From Salarias fasciatus (lineage: Eukaryota; Chordata; Actinopteri; Blenniiformes; Blenniidae), in assembly GCF_902148845.1 (NCBI RefSeq), contig NC_043751.1, positions 20,737,586 to 20,801,585 of the forward strand: a stretch of 64,000 nucleotides of DNA, given 5' to 3'. The first letter of the stretch is position 1. Every line of letters starts with the position of its first letter. The notes under the pieces are model-generated. The model did not search any database and had not been told where the DNA came from. It was given only the letters and a program-made list of their open reading frames with translations. Made by a program: the position numbers and the translations under genes. This document shows, in pieces, positions 1 through 13,310 of the stretch.

Positions 1-839
1 GAAATACATTTAATCACTTTTGTTTTTGCGGTCTTGATATGTGCCTTTGCAACCTTACATTTTGTTTTTAATCTTTGTAACCTCATAATCTCTACCCACT
101 TTGTAAATACTATCATTACAGTGTTCACCCATCTGCTGTACTGCTTCACATTGTTAATGTCATTGATGTTACTCCAAGCTGACAATAAAGGTAGAGTTCA
201 CCTTAGTTAAGTCCATCACATGCCAAACACAATTAAGGCCCGATCAGACACTCTCACACTCACAGCTGTGAATACAGAGTGTGCTGAAGGGAAAGCAAAT
301 GTCCACTGTGGATCTAGTATGACTGAAGCCTTGGCTTCTCACCTACTGTCTGGATGGATTTCACCAGATTCTCTAGGACAATTTCTGTCAACCACCAGCA
401 CCCTCTCTACATGACAGATTAATGATGCCACTGCTGCGCAATGATGTCTTTAGCACCCTCAGATGTTGAACAACCTCAGTCTCCTCAGCAAATGGAGTCA
501 ACTATTATATAGTGTATGTGTTGTTGTCAGTAAAAAAAAAAAAAAAGACGAGAAAACAGAGCTGAGCACAGCAAAAATTGTTTAAATAATAGTCTACCAA
601 ACATGGTAGAATGTATGGGGACCTGGCTGAATCCAAGTGAACCAGGTAACACTGACAAAGCAGATTCAACATACATGCATATTTACTCCCCATTCATGAC
701 TGTTTACTTCTTCAAATTTTAGAGCTTGTCCTTACTTTGGGATAAAAAGATCTTTTTTGCATAAACTGTGTCCAACCGAGTGTTCAAAAGAACAATATAA
801 ACATACTGAAAAGTGCTGATTAAATTCTAGTATCCGGTG
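1..839. other. Intergenic, left edge
   Basis: No coding exon is supported here; the open frames are short and unlike known proteins. A canonical AATAAA lies at 184-189 on +, so the first 200 bases may be the 3' UTR end of a gene outside the window. An A run lies at about 533-545. Nothing else was recognised. Confidence 0.5.
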
Positions 840-950
840 TTTATCCGGTGGTGTTGGAGCCAGAGCCTGCAGTAACACGGCTCCACCGCACGGAGGCAGC
901 ACCACAGGTTAGTGAGGTTTGGCGGAAACGCTCGGAGATAAAGTTTATTT

Positions 951-958
951 ACTTCCGG
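951..958 (-). promoter_or_regulatory. ETS-type core (ACTTCCGG) in kbtbd4 promoter
   Basis: ACTTCCGG (CCGGAAGT on -) lies about 45 bases before a good splice donor (aag|gtaaac at 1003/1004) that probably ends the noncoding first exon of kbtbd4. An acceptor at 2232-2233 then leads into the coding exon. No TATA box was seen. This fits a housekeeping promoter, but binding is inferred from the motif only. Confidence 0.45.
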
Positions 959-1589
959 TGAAGGGTTCAACTCCTCCTGAATGATAAAGTAGTGGAGATT
1001 AAGGTAAACGCGCGCGTTTACTCGTCACATTACAAACATTGCTATAGTTTGGCCTCATTCGCGGGTCCGGTTAGAACTCCGCTTTCACTGCCAGGTAGTG
1101 GAAATTGCATCGTCTGTGCAGTTAGTTAAGCTAGTTGCTGCGCTGCTAACAAGCTAAACACAACCATAAACAAAACGCAACTCTGGAAGATGTTTACCTC
1201 TGTGAACTATCATCTGGAGTTCAAATGTGATGTAATGTAATCAAATTAAAATCTAATAGAATAGGACTTCACAAAGCATGCAGGTATTTAGACCAGTTGT
1301 CCGAGAGGATCTTCTGAACTCACATGGCTGTAGAATCACTATGCCAGATCGACTACTGGAAACATAATCGATTTTTCAAAAAGTTTTTTTCTGTGTCCCA
1401 TGTCACAAACGCTAATTTATTGGATAATCATTAGGGAACAGTCAGTAAAAGTTTCGATAAATATGCAGCTTGATGAATATATGCACAAAATGTCAGATTT
1501 CAGTCAGATTGACATTAAATCGTTTTGATCAAAATGAAATCCAACTAGGCTGTTGAAGAAATGCTGATATACCATGTATATATAAACTA

Positions 1590-1740
1590 AACTAGACACA
1601 CTTTATTAATCCCTTGAGGAAATTCCTGTTTGTCCCGCATTGCTCAGGGACGACAGTGTTGACACATCAGCTGTGGGGTTCAGACCTGCAAACTCCTGAT
1701 CCCAAGTCTGTCTCTATTGCACCACTGTCACATGTTGGTA
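1590..1740. repeat. Possible dispersed retroposon fragment
   Basis: Within kbtbd4 intron 1, the phrase tttattaatccc followed by a purine-rich stretch resembles tails of common teleost retroposons. The same phrase recurs at about 19100. The segment also contains ggttcagacc, loosely like a tRNA-type B box. Too degraded to name a family. Confidence 0.25.
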
Positions 1741-2246
1741 TAAAGCATATTATTCTATATTACATTTGCTCCTAAAAATTATTTAGCAAATGCTATTTTG
1801 GTCTGTCCGAAAAAAAAAGTAGTTTGTTTAGTTTGTTTTGTAAGATTTTGTTTCTAGTGTTACACTGCCCTCCTCATATGACCATATTCCTATATATTCA
1901 GACATACCAATATTATAAATTACATATCTTTGAAATTATCAAACAGAGCTAAGCAGTTTGTCCAAGTAATGACCATTTTGTTTTTCTGCCTGTAAAATGT
2001 TCAGTTCACAATAGCCACAAACAAAGTGAACTTACATAAAGACAATATTTTATCTATTCAGTAACGATAAATCATCATTAATTAGTTAAGCAACAATAAA
2101 TAAAGACATAATTATTTTACTCTAATGAAGTCAGGATATATTTCAGAATCATTACGTTAGCTCCTGTTAGACCTACCTCATAAATGTGTGTCCCATTATC
2201 AATAACACTTTGTTTTTTGTGATATTCTCTAAGGAGAGCAGAAAAG

Positions 2247-4106
2247 ATGGAGTCCAGCGAGGAGGGTGGCCTCAGTGTTGGAGGCTCTGTGGGAGAAGAG
2301 AACTACTTCCAGGGATACACGTTCACTGACCGCTCTCATTCAAGTCGGGTAGTAAAAAGCATCATGGACTTGTGTTTGGAAGATGGCCTGTTTGCCGATG
2401 TCACCATTACCGTGGACAGCAAAGAGTTTCACCTGCACCGGCTTGTGCTCTCAGCGCAGAGCAGCTTCTTCCGATCGATGTTCACCTCCAACCTCAAAGA
2501 GTCTCACAATCGCGCTATTGAGCTGAAGGATGTTAGTGCCACTGTGTTTCAGCTGCTGATTGATTACATCTACCATGGTACGATCAAACTGAGGGTGGAG
2601 GAGCTGCAGGACACATACGAGATGGCAGACATGTATCAGCTGACCGCTCTGTTTGAAGAATGCTCCCGCTTCCTTTCGCGCACAGTGGAGGTCAAGAACT
2701 GCCTGCAGGTTTGTTCTTTTATTCCTCTACAAGGCCAAACGTTATTCTTGTTTCCTTTGTTGTATGTTAACAATACTAGCTCTTTTCCCCAGGTGATGTG
2801 GCTTGCAGACAGACACAGTGACCAGGAACTTTATACAGCAGCCAAACATTGTGCTAAAATCCACTTGGCTCAGCTCCACCAGACTGAGGAGTATCTCAAC
2901 CTGCCTCTTTGTCTACTGTTGGACATCATTAAAGGTATTACCATTTTCCCTTTTTGTGTCATACAACACATTGTTTTCCACACAGTGAAGTATTATATAA
3001 TAGTAACACCATTCAAAATGTCCTGTGGTTGTGTTCAGATGGTGTTCCCAGCTCGCAGAATCCAACTGTGGCTATTGAGTCCTGGATAAACCACAACAAG
3101 GTTGAGAGAGAAGAGTTCTTATGCATCCTCCAAGAAAACCTTAAGGTAACTGTCACTTTTAACCTTCTAAGAATCAGTTGTTCCTTTTGCATGAGCATTA
3201 AATTGATGATCCTTTCTGTTGTCCATTTGTTTCTCACGTGTTCAGGAAATTGGCGAGAACGTCCACATTTACTTGATTGGCAAAGAGGAGACAAGGACTC
3301 ACTCCCTGGCCGTGTCCCTCCACTGTGACGAGGACGATGCGATCAGCGTCAGCGGGCAAAACAGTTTGTGTCACCAGATCACTGCAGCCTGTAAGCATGG
3401 AGGTGATCTGTATGTGGTTGGGGGGTCTATTCCACGCCGCATGTGGAAGTGCAACATGCACACTATGGACTGGGAGCGCTGTGCCCCACTGCCCAGGGAC
3501 CGCCTCCACCACACCATGGTGTCCGTGTCCACTGAGGACGTTATCTACTCTTTGGGAGGCAAGACGTTGCAGGACACGCTCTCCAACGCCGTCATCTACT
3601 ACACAGTGAAGGACAACATGTGGACAGAGACCAGCCAGCTGGACACTGCAGTGTCAGGAGCTGCCGGCGTTAACCTGGGTGGAACCATCTACCTGCTCGG
3701 AGGGGAGGAGAACGACATGGACTTTTTCACAAAGCCGTCCCGTCTCATCCAGTGCTTCGACACGTCCACCCAAAAGTGCCAGATCAAACCTTACATGCTG
3801 CCGTTCGCGGGCTGCATGCACGCCGCGGTCCACATGGACGTGATCTTCATCGTAGCAGAGGGAGACTCTTTGGTGTGCTACAACCCCCTGCTGGAGAGCT
3901 TCACCCGCCTGCGTTTCCCCGAGGTGTGGAGCTGCGTCCCGTCCCTCTGGAAGGTCGCCAGCTGCAACGGCTGCATTTACGTCTTCAGGGACAAATGCAA
4001 GAAAGGCGACGCGAACACGTTGAAGTTTAACCCGGCCACATCGGTTGTGTCTGTTATCAGAGGCATAAAAATCCTTTTGACAAACTGGCAGTTTGTTTTG
4101 GCGTAA
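2247..4106 (+). CDS. kbtbd4: Kelch repeat and BTB domain protein 4
   Basis: Coding exons 2247-2708, 2793-2934, 3039-3145 and 3246-4106 join in frame to 523 residues, close to human KBTBD4. The protein is a substrate adaptor for CUL3-RING ubiquitin ligases. The BTB domain (about residues 40-145, with LFADVTI and FFRSMFTSNLKE) binds CUL3. A BACK region follows in exons 2-3, and the last exon holds the Kelch propeller (for example DLYVVGGSIPRRMWKCN, AIYLLGGEEND-like blades, LLTNWQFVLA end). The start was chosen because MESSEE matches the vertebrate N terminus and follows an acceptor at 2232-2233 in a probable second exon. A noncoding exon ends at 1003. The large last exon has long open antisense frames, which are shadows. 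Identification is from recalled sequence and is strong. Confidence 0.95.
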
Positions 4107-6426
4107 CCTGTCCTCCGGATGCTCACACACTCGCCACAGACAATCAGGGAAGACTTGTGTCTCATGTTATGACTTCACTCCTCAGACATCCTGCGAGGAG
4201 TCCGACCCTCTAAATGTATTTACTCAGCTGTTTCTCTCATTCCATTTAGTCTTGGCCACCAGCCATGTAATGACAGTTCAGCGACGTCTGCCACCTGCTT
4301 GTTCAACAGTGTGTCTCATCGTGGATCCCTTAGTCAAAAAGTTTGTGGTGATGCTGTGAGCAGTGATGAACTAATTAGTCGTTTTCTGTGCAATGCTTGT
4401 TTGACATGCATGAAACAGCTTCAGTGTAAAAGTCGTTCCGGGGTCTCTCTCAGTATACTGTGATCAAGTGTCGTATGATGTAGACTCTCCCCCTACGTCT
4501 GTGCGCATTAACATCGGGATGTTTTCGAACTTTTCAGATTTTTAGTTTTTTTTTGTGTTAAGATGGTATTTCTCAATGTTACAAATTTGGAAGAGAACTG
4601 TCAAGTATATAGCTGTCAATACAAGCTGTCACTGTTTGTTTTGATGTGGCCTGTAAGTCATTACGTATTAACTATCCCCTGAAATTAATACTATGTTTAC
4701 TACCTGGAATTAAGTATTGTTCATTTCTATAATTCTACATGATGCATTCATAATACAACAAAGTTGAATCTCTGCAGCTTCCCTCAGTGATCCAGCTATA
4801 ATGTCCAACATCAGACCAAGCTTTCAGAAATCACAGCATCATTGCATTGTGTGTTCATTGCGAGGCTGGCCAATAATTTCAGTATATCTGTCAACCACTG
4901 CGTCGTGTTCTGTGCAAAGGTTCTGCCAAAGAGAAGACTCAGGCGACCCACTGTCACTGGTTGATGTTTATTTGATGCATTTCTCCTGAAAGTAAAACAA
5001 GATATGTCTTTTGCAGCATGTAGCAGACACAGCCACTTGGAAGTCTCTTGTTAGTAGGTAAACAATCCGAATTTATGCACAACCCATAAAAAATCATTGC
5101 TGAGGTTCGTCCTTGGCACGCAGTTTAGCTGCATGTTCAGAAAGTAATGACAAACGCTCACAAGTGCACGCTGGAGTATTTGCACGACATGAAATAAAAG
5201 TGGAAAATGCCACAGCAAAATAACTGCTGTTGGTCAGAACTGCACACGCACCATAAACTACAGGGGTTTTCTTAAAGGGATGGTACATGTAGGGGTAGTA
5301 CAAAAAAATAAATGAAAATACTAAATGCATAAACTAAAAGTTTTCAGGACTAGTCAGTATTTGATGGAATCTCATAAAGATGCAAAAATATAAACTACAT
5401 TATTGACCCGGTTACAAATCCAACAATATTTATCGTGCAGTGCTCGCAGTGGTTGTAAATTCCCAGTCGGTGTTGGCGGTTTCTGTCCTTGCGGGTGAAA
5501 AGGGGAGTTGAAGGAGAGAAAGCTACGACAGAGAGGCCAAAACTTTGATCCCATTGATGTGTTGCAGGAGGCTGTGCAGCTGAAACCCAAGCCCAGTAAC
5601 ATGTCAGACTTTGTGAACTATTCTAAGCATCAGTTGCTGACGCCGAGATGAGGGGTGGGGGTTTCTGGGGGCACATATGCATGTCCATAAGAACTCCTGC
5701 TAGGAACTCTCAGCCTCTTTGTACACTGTCTGGGGTACACTTCATTATTTTTGGAGGAGGGGGAGGGCTGCCTGTCGCCCCCACATGAAGCCTCACAGCC
5801 CCGCATGTGAGCCTGCTGTCAGATCTCTCTGTGGACGGGAGTTTTTAACGCTCCAGAGGTTCGAGATGTGTAAAAGTTGTCATCCGGCGTCGCTCAGTGA
5901 GCGAGGTTTAGTGTGAAGGTAGATCGCTAGGAGCCGTAGTGACCTTGGGACCGTTTGCTGAGGGCAGAACATAATTCCTGAAGGGACACATGGTCTAGAG
6001 TGACAAGGCCAACTGCTGTAGCGCCAGCACTAGGAGGAAGGTGGAGGGGGTTGGACACTGGGGTGCTGAGAATTCCTTTCGTTGGGGTGTGGAGGGAGTA
6101 GATATTCTGGGATATCAGTGCTAGCGCTCCACCGGGAAACGTGTTTCTTTGGCGTTTTTCAGAAGGAAATCCGAGGGAGAATTTTTAAACTTGATGCTGA
6201 GAGGGGATCATTGCGTGGTTAAATGGGGAAGACGTTTTTTTGGCCCCCGAGCTCTACACAAAGTGCCTGGTGATAATGGTCTTGGTGTGTCGCCGTTTTA
6301 CTTGGGCGGATCCTGTTTCCTTTCCATCTCAGCACAGCCGGAGCTGATAGTGCGGGATCTGGTAGGCCTTTCTGGCACCGTCCTCTCAGAGGATCATCTT
6401 CAAGGGATCTTCTTTGGAGTTGTACT
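4107..6426. other. kbtbd4 3' UTR and rapsn upstream region
   Basis: No exon is supported. An AATAAA at 5193-5198 could end kbtbd4 (about 1.1 kb 3' UTR). The part nearest rapsn contains several CANNTG E-box cores (for example CAGCTG near 5576 and CAACTG near 6010). These are of interest because rapsn is muscle-expressed, but they are too common by chance to call as sites. Confidence 0.4.
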
Positions 6427-6516
6427 GTGCATGGCAAGGATCTACTTTCTTGCTGCCTCACTGAAATTGCATGGCCTAAACGAATGAATATTTTTATGAA
6501 GCGCCTCGCACCAGAG

Positions 6517-9500
6517 ATGGGCCAGGACCAAACCAAGCAGCAGATAGAGAAGGGTCTGAGGTTGTATCAGTCCAATCAGACAGACAAAGCTCTGCATGTG
6601 TGGACAAAAGTGCTGGAAAAGACCTCGGATCCTGGAGGGAAGTTTCGGGTTCTGGGCTGTCTGATCACGGCCCACTCAGAAATGGGAAAATACAAAGACA
6701 TGCTCAAGGTAAGCAAACTGAAAACCTTACCAACTGCATGTTGAGACATGTTTTCTTTAAGGAGTAGATTTGCGAAAAAGTATATTTGAGAAATGTTCAT
6801 TTAGGCCTGTGAAAATATCTAAGCAACCCTTACATTCAGTTTGTCCTGTTTTACATAGCAGGTGATCATATTTTGTGTTATGCAACAACAGATCTGTGTA
6901 TGGTTGCAGTTTTAGCTGACACTGTAGCTAAATAGCTTAGCCTTTTATATGTGGTCATGAATACTCAGACTTAGCTCATGCTCTGCTAGTATTTTAGAAT
7001 TTCCACCTTGTCGCAGCATTTAGTGAATGAGAACAGGTCAAAGGTTGCCTTCTTCCACTTGCAGCAGTCCCGAGTAGCACGGGTTAATTTGTGGCTTCCA
7101 CGGGATGCAGAGTAAATAAGTGCCCTGCAACTTAAGTATCAGTGTGGAGTTTCTTGTTGACATAATCTTCCTTCCTCAAGCAGCAGCCACTCTCACTAAC
7201 ACAGTTCTACTGAGGACTCTGTGAAGTAGAGGCCTTGAGTCTGAATAGATGTGTCAGATACTTTTGTTCATTTTTGATTGCATCTAGTTGAACTAAAGAT
7301 GATCAATTAAATTATTTGTAAGCTGACGCAAGTGTCCATCCTCGTCCTCTGCAGTATGCCCTGGATCAAATTGACACAGCCAGAGAAATGGAGGACCCAG
7401 ACTACCTGACGGAGGGCTACCTGAACTTGGCGCGCAGCAATGAGAAGCTCTGCGACTACCAGAAAACTGTCTCCTACTGTAAGACCTGCCTAAATATGCA
7501 GGGCACCACTGTCAGCCTCCAGCTCAACGGCCAGGTATGCCTCAGCATGGGCAACGCTTTCCTGGGCCTCAGTGTCTTCCAGAAGGCTCTGGAGAGCTAC
7601 GAGAAGGCCCTCCGCTACGCGCACAACAACGACGACAAGATGCTGGAATGCAGAGTCTGCTGCAGTCTGGGGAACATCTACGTCCAGCTGAAGGTATTCC
7701 ACACACCGCTTCAACCGAACGTGACTGCGTTGGTTCGCGCCAGATGGGAGGTTAATCTTAGTGAAGTCTTCCAACTGTTTAACCACATCCTTTGCTCTGT
7801 CTTCATTGAAATCGCATGTCATCGAAACGATTATTCACAGAGGAAGCCTGATTAGGAGATGTGAAAACACTGAAATAGCGTGGTCGTGACGGACTTATCG
7901 GCTGTCTTATTTGGCCAAAACATCCACTGAACCGCACGTGTGACTTGATGGTGCAATCAGGACAGATTTTTTGCCAGCTTATTTGCAGAGTATGATAACA
8001 CCGCGGGGCATCTGACTAAACATCATCAATGGTCTGCCAGTGTAACGCCGCACATTGTGAAACAAGGGCGGAGTGAGCGGCCTGGCTGGCGTGGCTTTGT
8101 GTAGTACCCTTGACATCAGAGATTTGTAAGCATAATCCCCCGGCTTCCCAGAGAGGATTGGTTTCAATGGGATTGTGATGAAGTGGTGTCTGAAGAATGC
8201 AGTCATATGTCAGGTTATTTTGCATTACGCAAATACAAGGCGCTCCAAATGGGGACAAACAGACCAGCTCACTCTGGCAGGGATGTTTTCGTAAACGCTA
8301 AGTTTGAGTTCTCACACTCATCCGTCAACTTCTGTCTGCAGGACTATGAGAAAGCCCTGTTCTTTCCCTGCAAAGCAGCTGAGCTTGTCAATGACTACGG
8401 CAAAGGCTGGAGCCTCAAGTATCGAGCCATGAGCCAGTACCACATGTCTGTCGCCTACAGGAAGCTGGAGCGCCTGCCGGACGCCATGGAGTGCTGCGAG
8501 GTATTGTTTTATAACCGTCCTGCTCACACCAGCGGTGTCCTCAGAGATGGACTTACATAACTTGGAGAATGTCACAGTTTTGGTTCCCTGACCGACTCGC
8601 CGGTCCCTTGAGACGGCAGGCTGTCCGGATGTGCAGATATGGCGGCGGCGGCGGTGCTGCTGACAGGTGTGAGCGCCAGTTGTCCCGTCGTACGAGGCCT
8701 CAGACATCGACAGAAATATGCTCACAGAGGCGCTGGTTTAAAGTGTTAATGAAGAGGGTGGCTTTAGTATTCACTCTGTTCTAATTATACATCGAGGGTG
8801 AAAAATAACTTGATGTCATTGCCTTGGAGTGTAAAAGTATAGTAACAAGGCAGCGGGATGAATTTCAGATTTATTACATTCGACAAACAGTTTTAGCCAA
8901 ACAATTTACACATCCCATCATATCCAGAATACCAGAGGACAGGAAGAGTCCTAAAGATGAAACAACAGAGTCTCGCTTTACACATACCTTAAGATTACTG
9001 AATATATTCACAAACCGCAAAGTAACTAGTGGGGAGTAAATGTGTTGATATACTTTAAGATTATAACATTTAGTTTAAGAATTTACCTAAAACACACGCG
9101 TGCCTCCAGCTTTTACATGACAATAATTGTAAAAAATACTGTAATATACAATTTTGTATAATGTATATACAAAATATATACAATATATATTATATATATA
9201 CAATATATATTATTTATGGCAGGTTTCCTACCAATGTTACAGAGTAAAACAACAGATATAGTGACTAGAATGTTTAAAATCATCTGAAATACAAATAACA
9301 TTTTGAAAACAACAAAGTCCTAATTATTAAAAGATTTCATAAAAAGAAAAACGTTAAGATGTGACTTAAAAAACTTTCACTTCAGATCAAAGTTCAGTCT
9401 TTTCTCTCATTCGGTTGCATGTCTTTCAACAGGAGTCGATGAAGATTGCTCTGCAGCACGGCGACCGGCCTCTGCAGGCTCTGTGCTTACTGAACTTTGC

Positions 9501-10927
9501 AGACATACACCGTTGCCGGCGTGACGTTGATGTAAGGCGCTGTTTACCGTCAGAGCCATTATATCTTGGAGCAGCTTTTGATTTCATAATTAAACACAAT
9601 GTTTTCAGCTATTCCCATCTATGAAGAATAGAGTAGTTTAAATCGCTTCATGTCTTGCTGCTGACTTTTCTCCTCATCCGTTCAGAAAGCATTCCCTCGT
9701 TACGAGTCCTCACTGGGCATCATGACAGAGATTGGAAACCGTCTGGGACAAGCGCACGTTTACCTGGGAGTCGCAAAGTGTTGGCTTCAGCAAAAAGAGT
9801 TTGACAAGGTCGTTACATTTACCCGCCAGTCCAGAACATGTAATGAAGCTGCACTAAATGCTTTTAAATGTTCTCACAACACTCACTGCTGTGATGGCTA
9901 TGACAGAATCTCATCTTTCTTCCAGGCCCTTGAATCCTTGCAGCGAGCGCAGGAGCTGGCAGATGGGATGGGAAACAAGGTAACCGAGATTTTTTAAACT
10001 GCACAGATCACCTCTGGAATAATCAGTAGTTGTTGATGAAATAGATAATAAAGTAATGAAATGACCTTTGCTCTAATTTGTGGTTTTATGATTTATTTTT
10101 GTCAAACATGGTGGGAAGATTATAAATCTGAGTGTTTGGTGAAACAATAGACTTAACCGTGTTTCTCACTAGATCTGAACTTTTCATTGTCCAGAAACAA
10201 ATAGTCAATAAAATTATATTATCATTGAAGACACATCCTGAAATAGTTTTGACTCCGCTTCTAACATGCATACAACAACATCATAAGGGTTTTGAAAATT
10301 TAAATACTATTTATGAATTCTGGTTAAAAAATTGTGAAACAATCTTTTCATCTTATAACATCTTTTCAAAATATGTAGGTTTGATCGTCATCTGAACTCA
10401 CCTCAGAAATGATTGAACTGTTTAACTATATTAGAGTACCTCCAAACTGAATTCAGATCTGTGCTTTTTGCTGAGTCCCACTGACGGTGTTTTCCTTCTG
10501 TTTCTGTCCGAAGCTGTGCACTCTGAAGGTCCACTGCCTGAGTGAGGGGATTTACCGGAGCCAGGGGCAGCAGGAGGAGCTCAGAGAGCAGGTGGTCAAG
10601 TTCCTGCAGTGTGTGGAGGAGCTGGAGCTCTACTGCGGCATGTGTGGAGAGTCCATCGGGGACAGGGACCAAAAGCTGCAGGCATTACCCTGTTCCCACA
10701 TCTTTCACCTCAAGTATGTATTCAAAAAGCCTTTTAAAAAAATCAATTCTCTGTTTCTTATCCATTAAAAAGAGCAGACAAAAGCAGAGAGACTGAATGG
10801 TGTCTAATAATGTTTCCAAAAAGCTGCTGACACTTGATCGTTCCCTCCTCTCAGGTGTCTGCAGACAAACGGGACAAAGGGCTGTCCTAAATGTTTCAAG
10901 TCATCCATGAAGCCTGGATTTGTGTGA
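6517..10927 (+). CDS. rapsn: Rapsyn, acetylcholine-receptor clustering protein
   Basis: Eight coding exons (6517-6708, 7355-7693, 8342-8500, 9433-9531, 9686-9808, 9926-9979, 10514-10713, 10855-10927) join to 412 residues, the same length as human rapsyn. Rapsyn is a peripheral membrane scaffold that clusters nicotinic receptors at the neuromuscular junction. MGQDQ at the chosen start gives the N-myristoylation glycine. TPR repeats fill most of the protein (for example [21 protein letters not shown]). The C terminus is a RING-H2 finger ([25 protein letters not shown]), for which E3/neddylation activity is reported in the family. The end MKPGFV matches vertebrates. In-frame upstream ATGs exist at 6427, 6484 and 6496, but they would bury the myristoylation site. 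All splice sites are GT-AG. Confidence 0.97.
9145..9214. repeat. AT-rich simple sequence in rapsn intron 3
   Basis: Alternating tatata/caatatat sequence, an imperfect AT microsatellite inside the intron between rapsn exons 3 and 4. Confidence 0.7.
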
Positions 10928-13310
10928 TTTTGGGCTGGAGATTGTGCGTTTGGATCTGCAGACACGGTGCCTCTGGGCCTCTGGACTGACCTGAGCAGAC
11001 AGCCTGTGCAGGAGATGTTTGAAGAGAAATAATTCGTCACTCTGCACAGAGGAAGCCGAAGTGAACCCAGAGAGCCGCTTACAGGACACAATCAATTCCT
11101 CCCAATTATTTACACGTCAGCCCGACGCTGACGGAGGAGGTGTGGGTGATTGTGGTTCGTTTCCAGATGAGCTGAAGGAGCTGCGTTGTCTCTGATGGCC
11201 GACTTTTCGTCGCAGCTTTTGAAACGGACGTGGACTGTCCACAGAACTTGTAAAACCTAGTGTAATAGATATTTTATGCATCAGAGTTGATTGGAAAACT
11301 TGTGAAGGGATGATCTTTGAGGAAGAAATCTGTCTTGTGTCCGTGACCCCGGTCACAGTCGGCTTGTTGTTCGACTTTTCGTGCCACGCCAGTTGATGTA
11401 TTTTCGGCAGATGAGCCATTTCTGAATTTACCTGACACATGCATATTATATTTATTATTGTAATCCTGTACATACTGTCCACATGTTTATTTGTCGTAAA
11501 AGTTTGATTCATTTGAGATGTTTTGTAAAACCTGAAACTAACTAAAATCTCTTAACCATTCAGAAACTAGTATGTCTTTACAAAACAGGTACATGCAGCT
11601 GTTTGTTCTTCCTTATTCAGAGAGTAAGGAGCAGGATCAACACACATTGTGTTCATAAAAATTCCTTTTCTGTTTCATTTCTGGGAATGATTCTCTCTTA
11701 ACTCGGATTACAGCAGATTATTGTTGCAGTTTGTGAGGGAAAACTATTGGGAAAGGATCTTTGACCAATCACACACACATATTCAATTATTTATGGGCGT
11801 TAATACGCACAGTATGATTTAACATTGTGTATTTATAGAAATTAATTGAAAAAACTAAAATCTTGGTTGTAATATAAGGGATATTTAATTGAAAAAAATG
11901 GAAAGTGAGAAAACTAACTCAAATATATCGTATCACTGTGTGGTTGCATGTTTTATTTACAATACTGAGCAGCACAACTAGACTACATCCATATGTAACC
12001 ACATATTTACTTATATTTCTTGTTTATTGTGGTATTTCTTAATATTCATTGAATTTTATCATTGACATAGACTGTAACTCATGCTAACTTTTCATAAATT
12101 GTCCCCACTGATGGAAAGCTACTTTTACTACCTTTATTTTTGACCCCATGCTTGTTGTAGTTTTTCAAACACTTCCCATTCACACTGCTGTTCGGCACCA
12201 AGAAGTCGAAATGCGTCATGAAAACCAGATCAATCAATGGTTTTCACAGCTAAAGCCAGTAAATAATGCAGAGTTGAGTAAAAAGAAACAGTTTTCACTC
12301 TGTACTGAACTCTGTGATTCTCAAAAATGTGACGAGGCGGACAGACTGAGAAGACAGAGACCAACACATTTACTTTTACTGCACCAGCACTTATATTTCT
12401 CACCGCTTGACTTGTGAGCAACATCTGCTTCTTGTTTGATGCCTCTGTTTTGACAGTAATCTTGAGTCACTGGCTGTTTACAGTGCAGATATGAGACACA
12501 CACTTTCTTGGTTTTGGGGTGTAAAAAAATGATGTTACAGACAGTACAGCCACTCATCTTCTGACAGTATGAACTACCTCTGTTTCTGCCTCCAAGCTTT
12601 GAGGATAAATGCAGTAATACCATAACATTTAAGTACATGTAGATTTGTTATGTTTTTCTAGACACCATGTTGATATAACCATGATTTATTTGACTTAGAG
12701 ACGGACTGAAATGCATTGTTAATATATTTATGCATTTATAGTCGAACCATGGTACTGTGTCACATGTGGAAATGTTTCATGATGGAAAATACGGAATAAA
12801 AAAAACACACTGAAAGTGAAGACCTACTATTTTATAAAGTTGTTTTTCTTTTTTTTATACATTGGCATAGGGAAATTTTCATCTTCTATTCATTTAACAG
12901 GTCAGCAGTCCGTCACAGGACTAAATGAGAGACAGACGGTCGCAATCACGCTTAGAGGAAAATCAGAATCATGAATGAATCTCGCAAACTGCGAGAGGAA
13001 ATAATGAAGACAGAGAGGACAAACAGGCTACATCGAGAAAGGCCCAGGATGCACCTGCAATGAGATCGCTTCCCACTACTGAAGGAATATTTTGTTGCTA
13101 ATTTTAAAACTGACATACAAACTGATCATTGAGGTCTGTCGCTTTTGTCTTTGGGCTGAAATGCAGATACTGGGGAAAAAACAAATACCTCCCTGTTCAA
13201 AGATAATTTGTACCTTTTAAAATGTCAAAACCACGTTTTATATCAATTGCTTGATGCCATTCACATCCCTAAGACACTCTTTGCAAAGGGAATGAACATT
13301 CAAAAATACA
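10928..13310. other. rapsn 3' UTR and intergenic sequence
   Basis: No coding exon is supported. The nearest strong poly(A) signal I saw on + is AATAAA at 12795-12800, followed by an A run, so the rapsn 3' UTR may be up to 1.9 kb; a nearer variant signal is possible. Sequence is AT-rich with no recognised element. Confidence 0.4.

Noticed and set aside
3654-4130. Long open frame of 158 codons on - across the last kbtbd4 exon
   Set aside because: Antisense shadow of the GC-rich Kelch exon; no family resemblance and the + strand is clearly coding.
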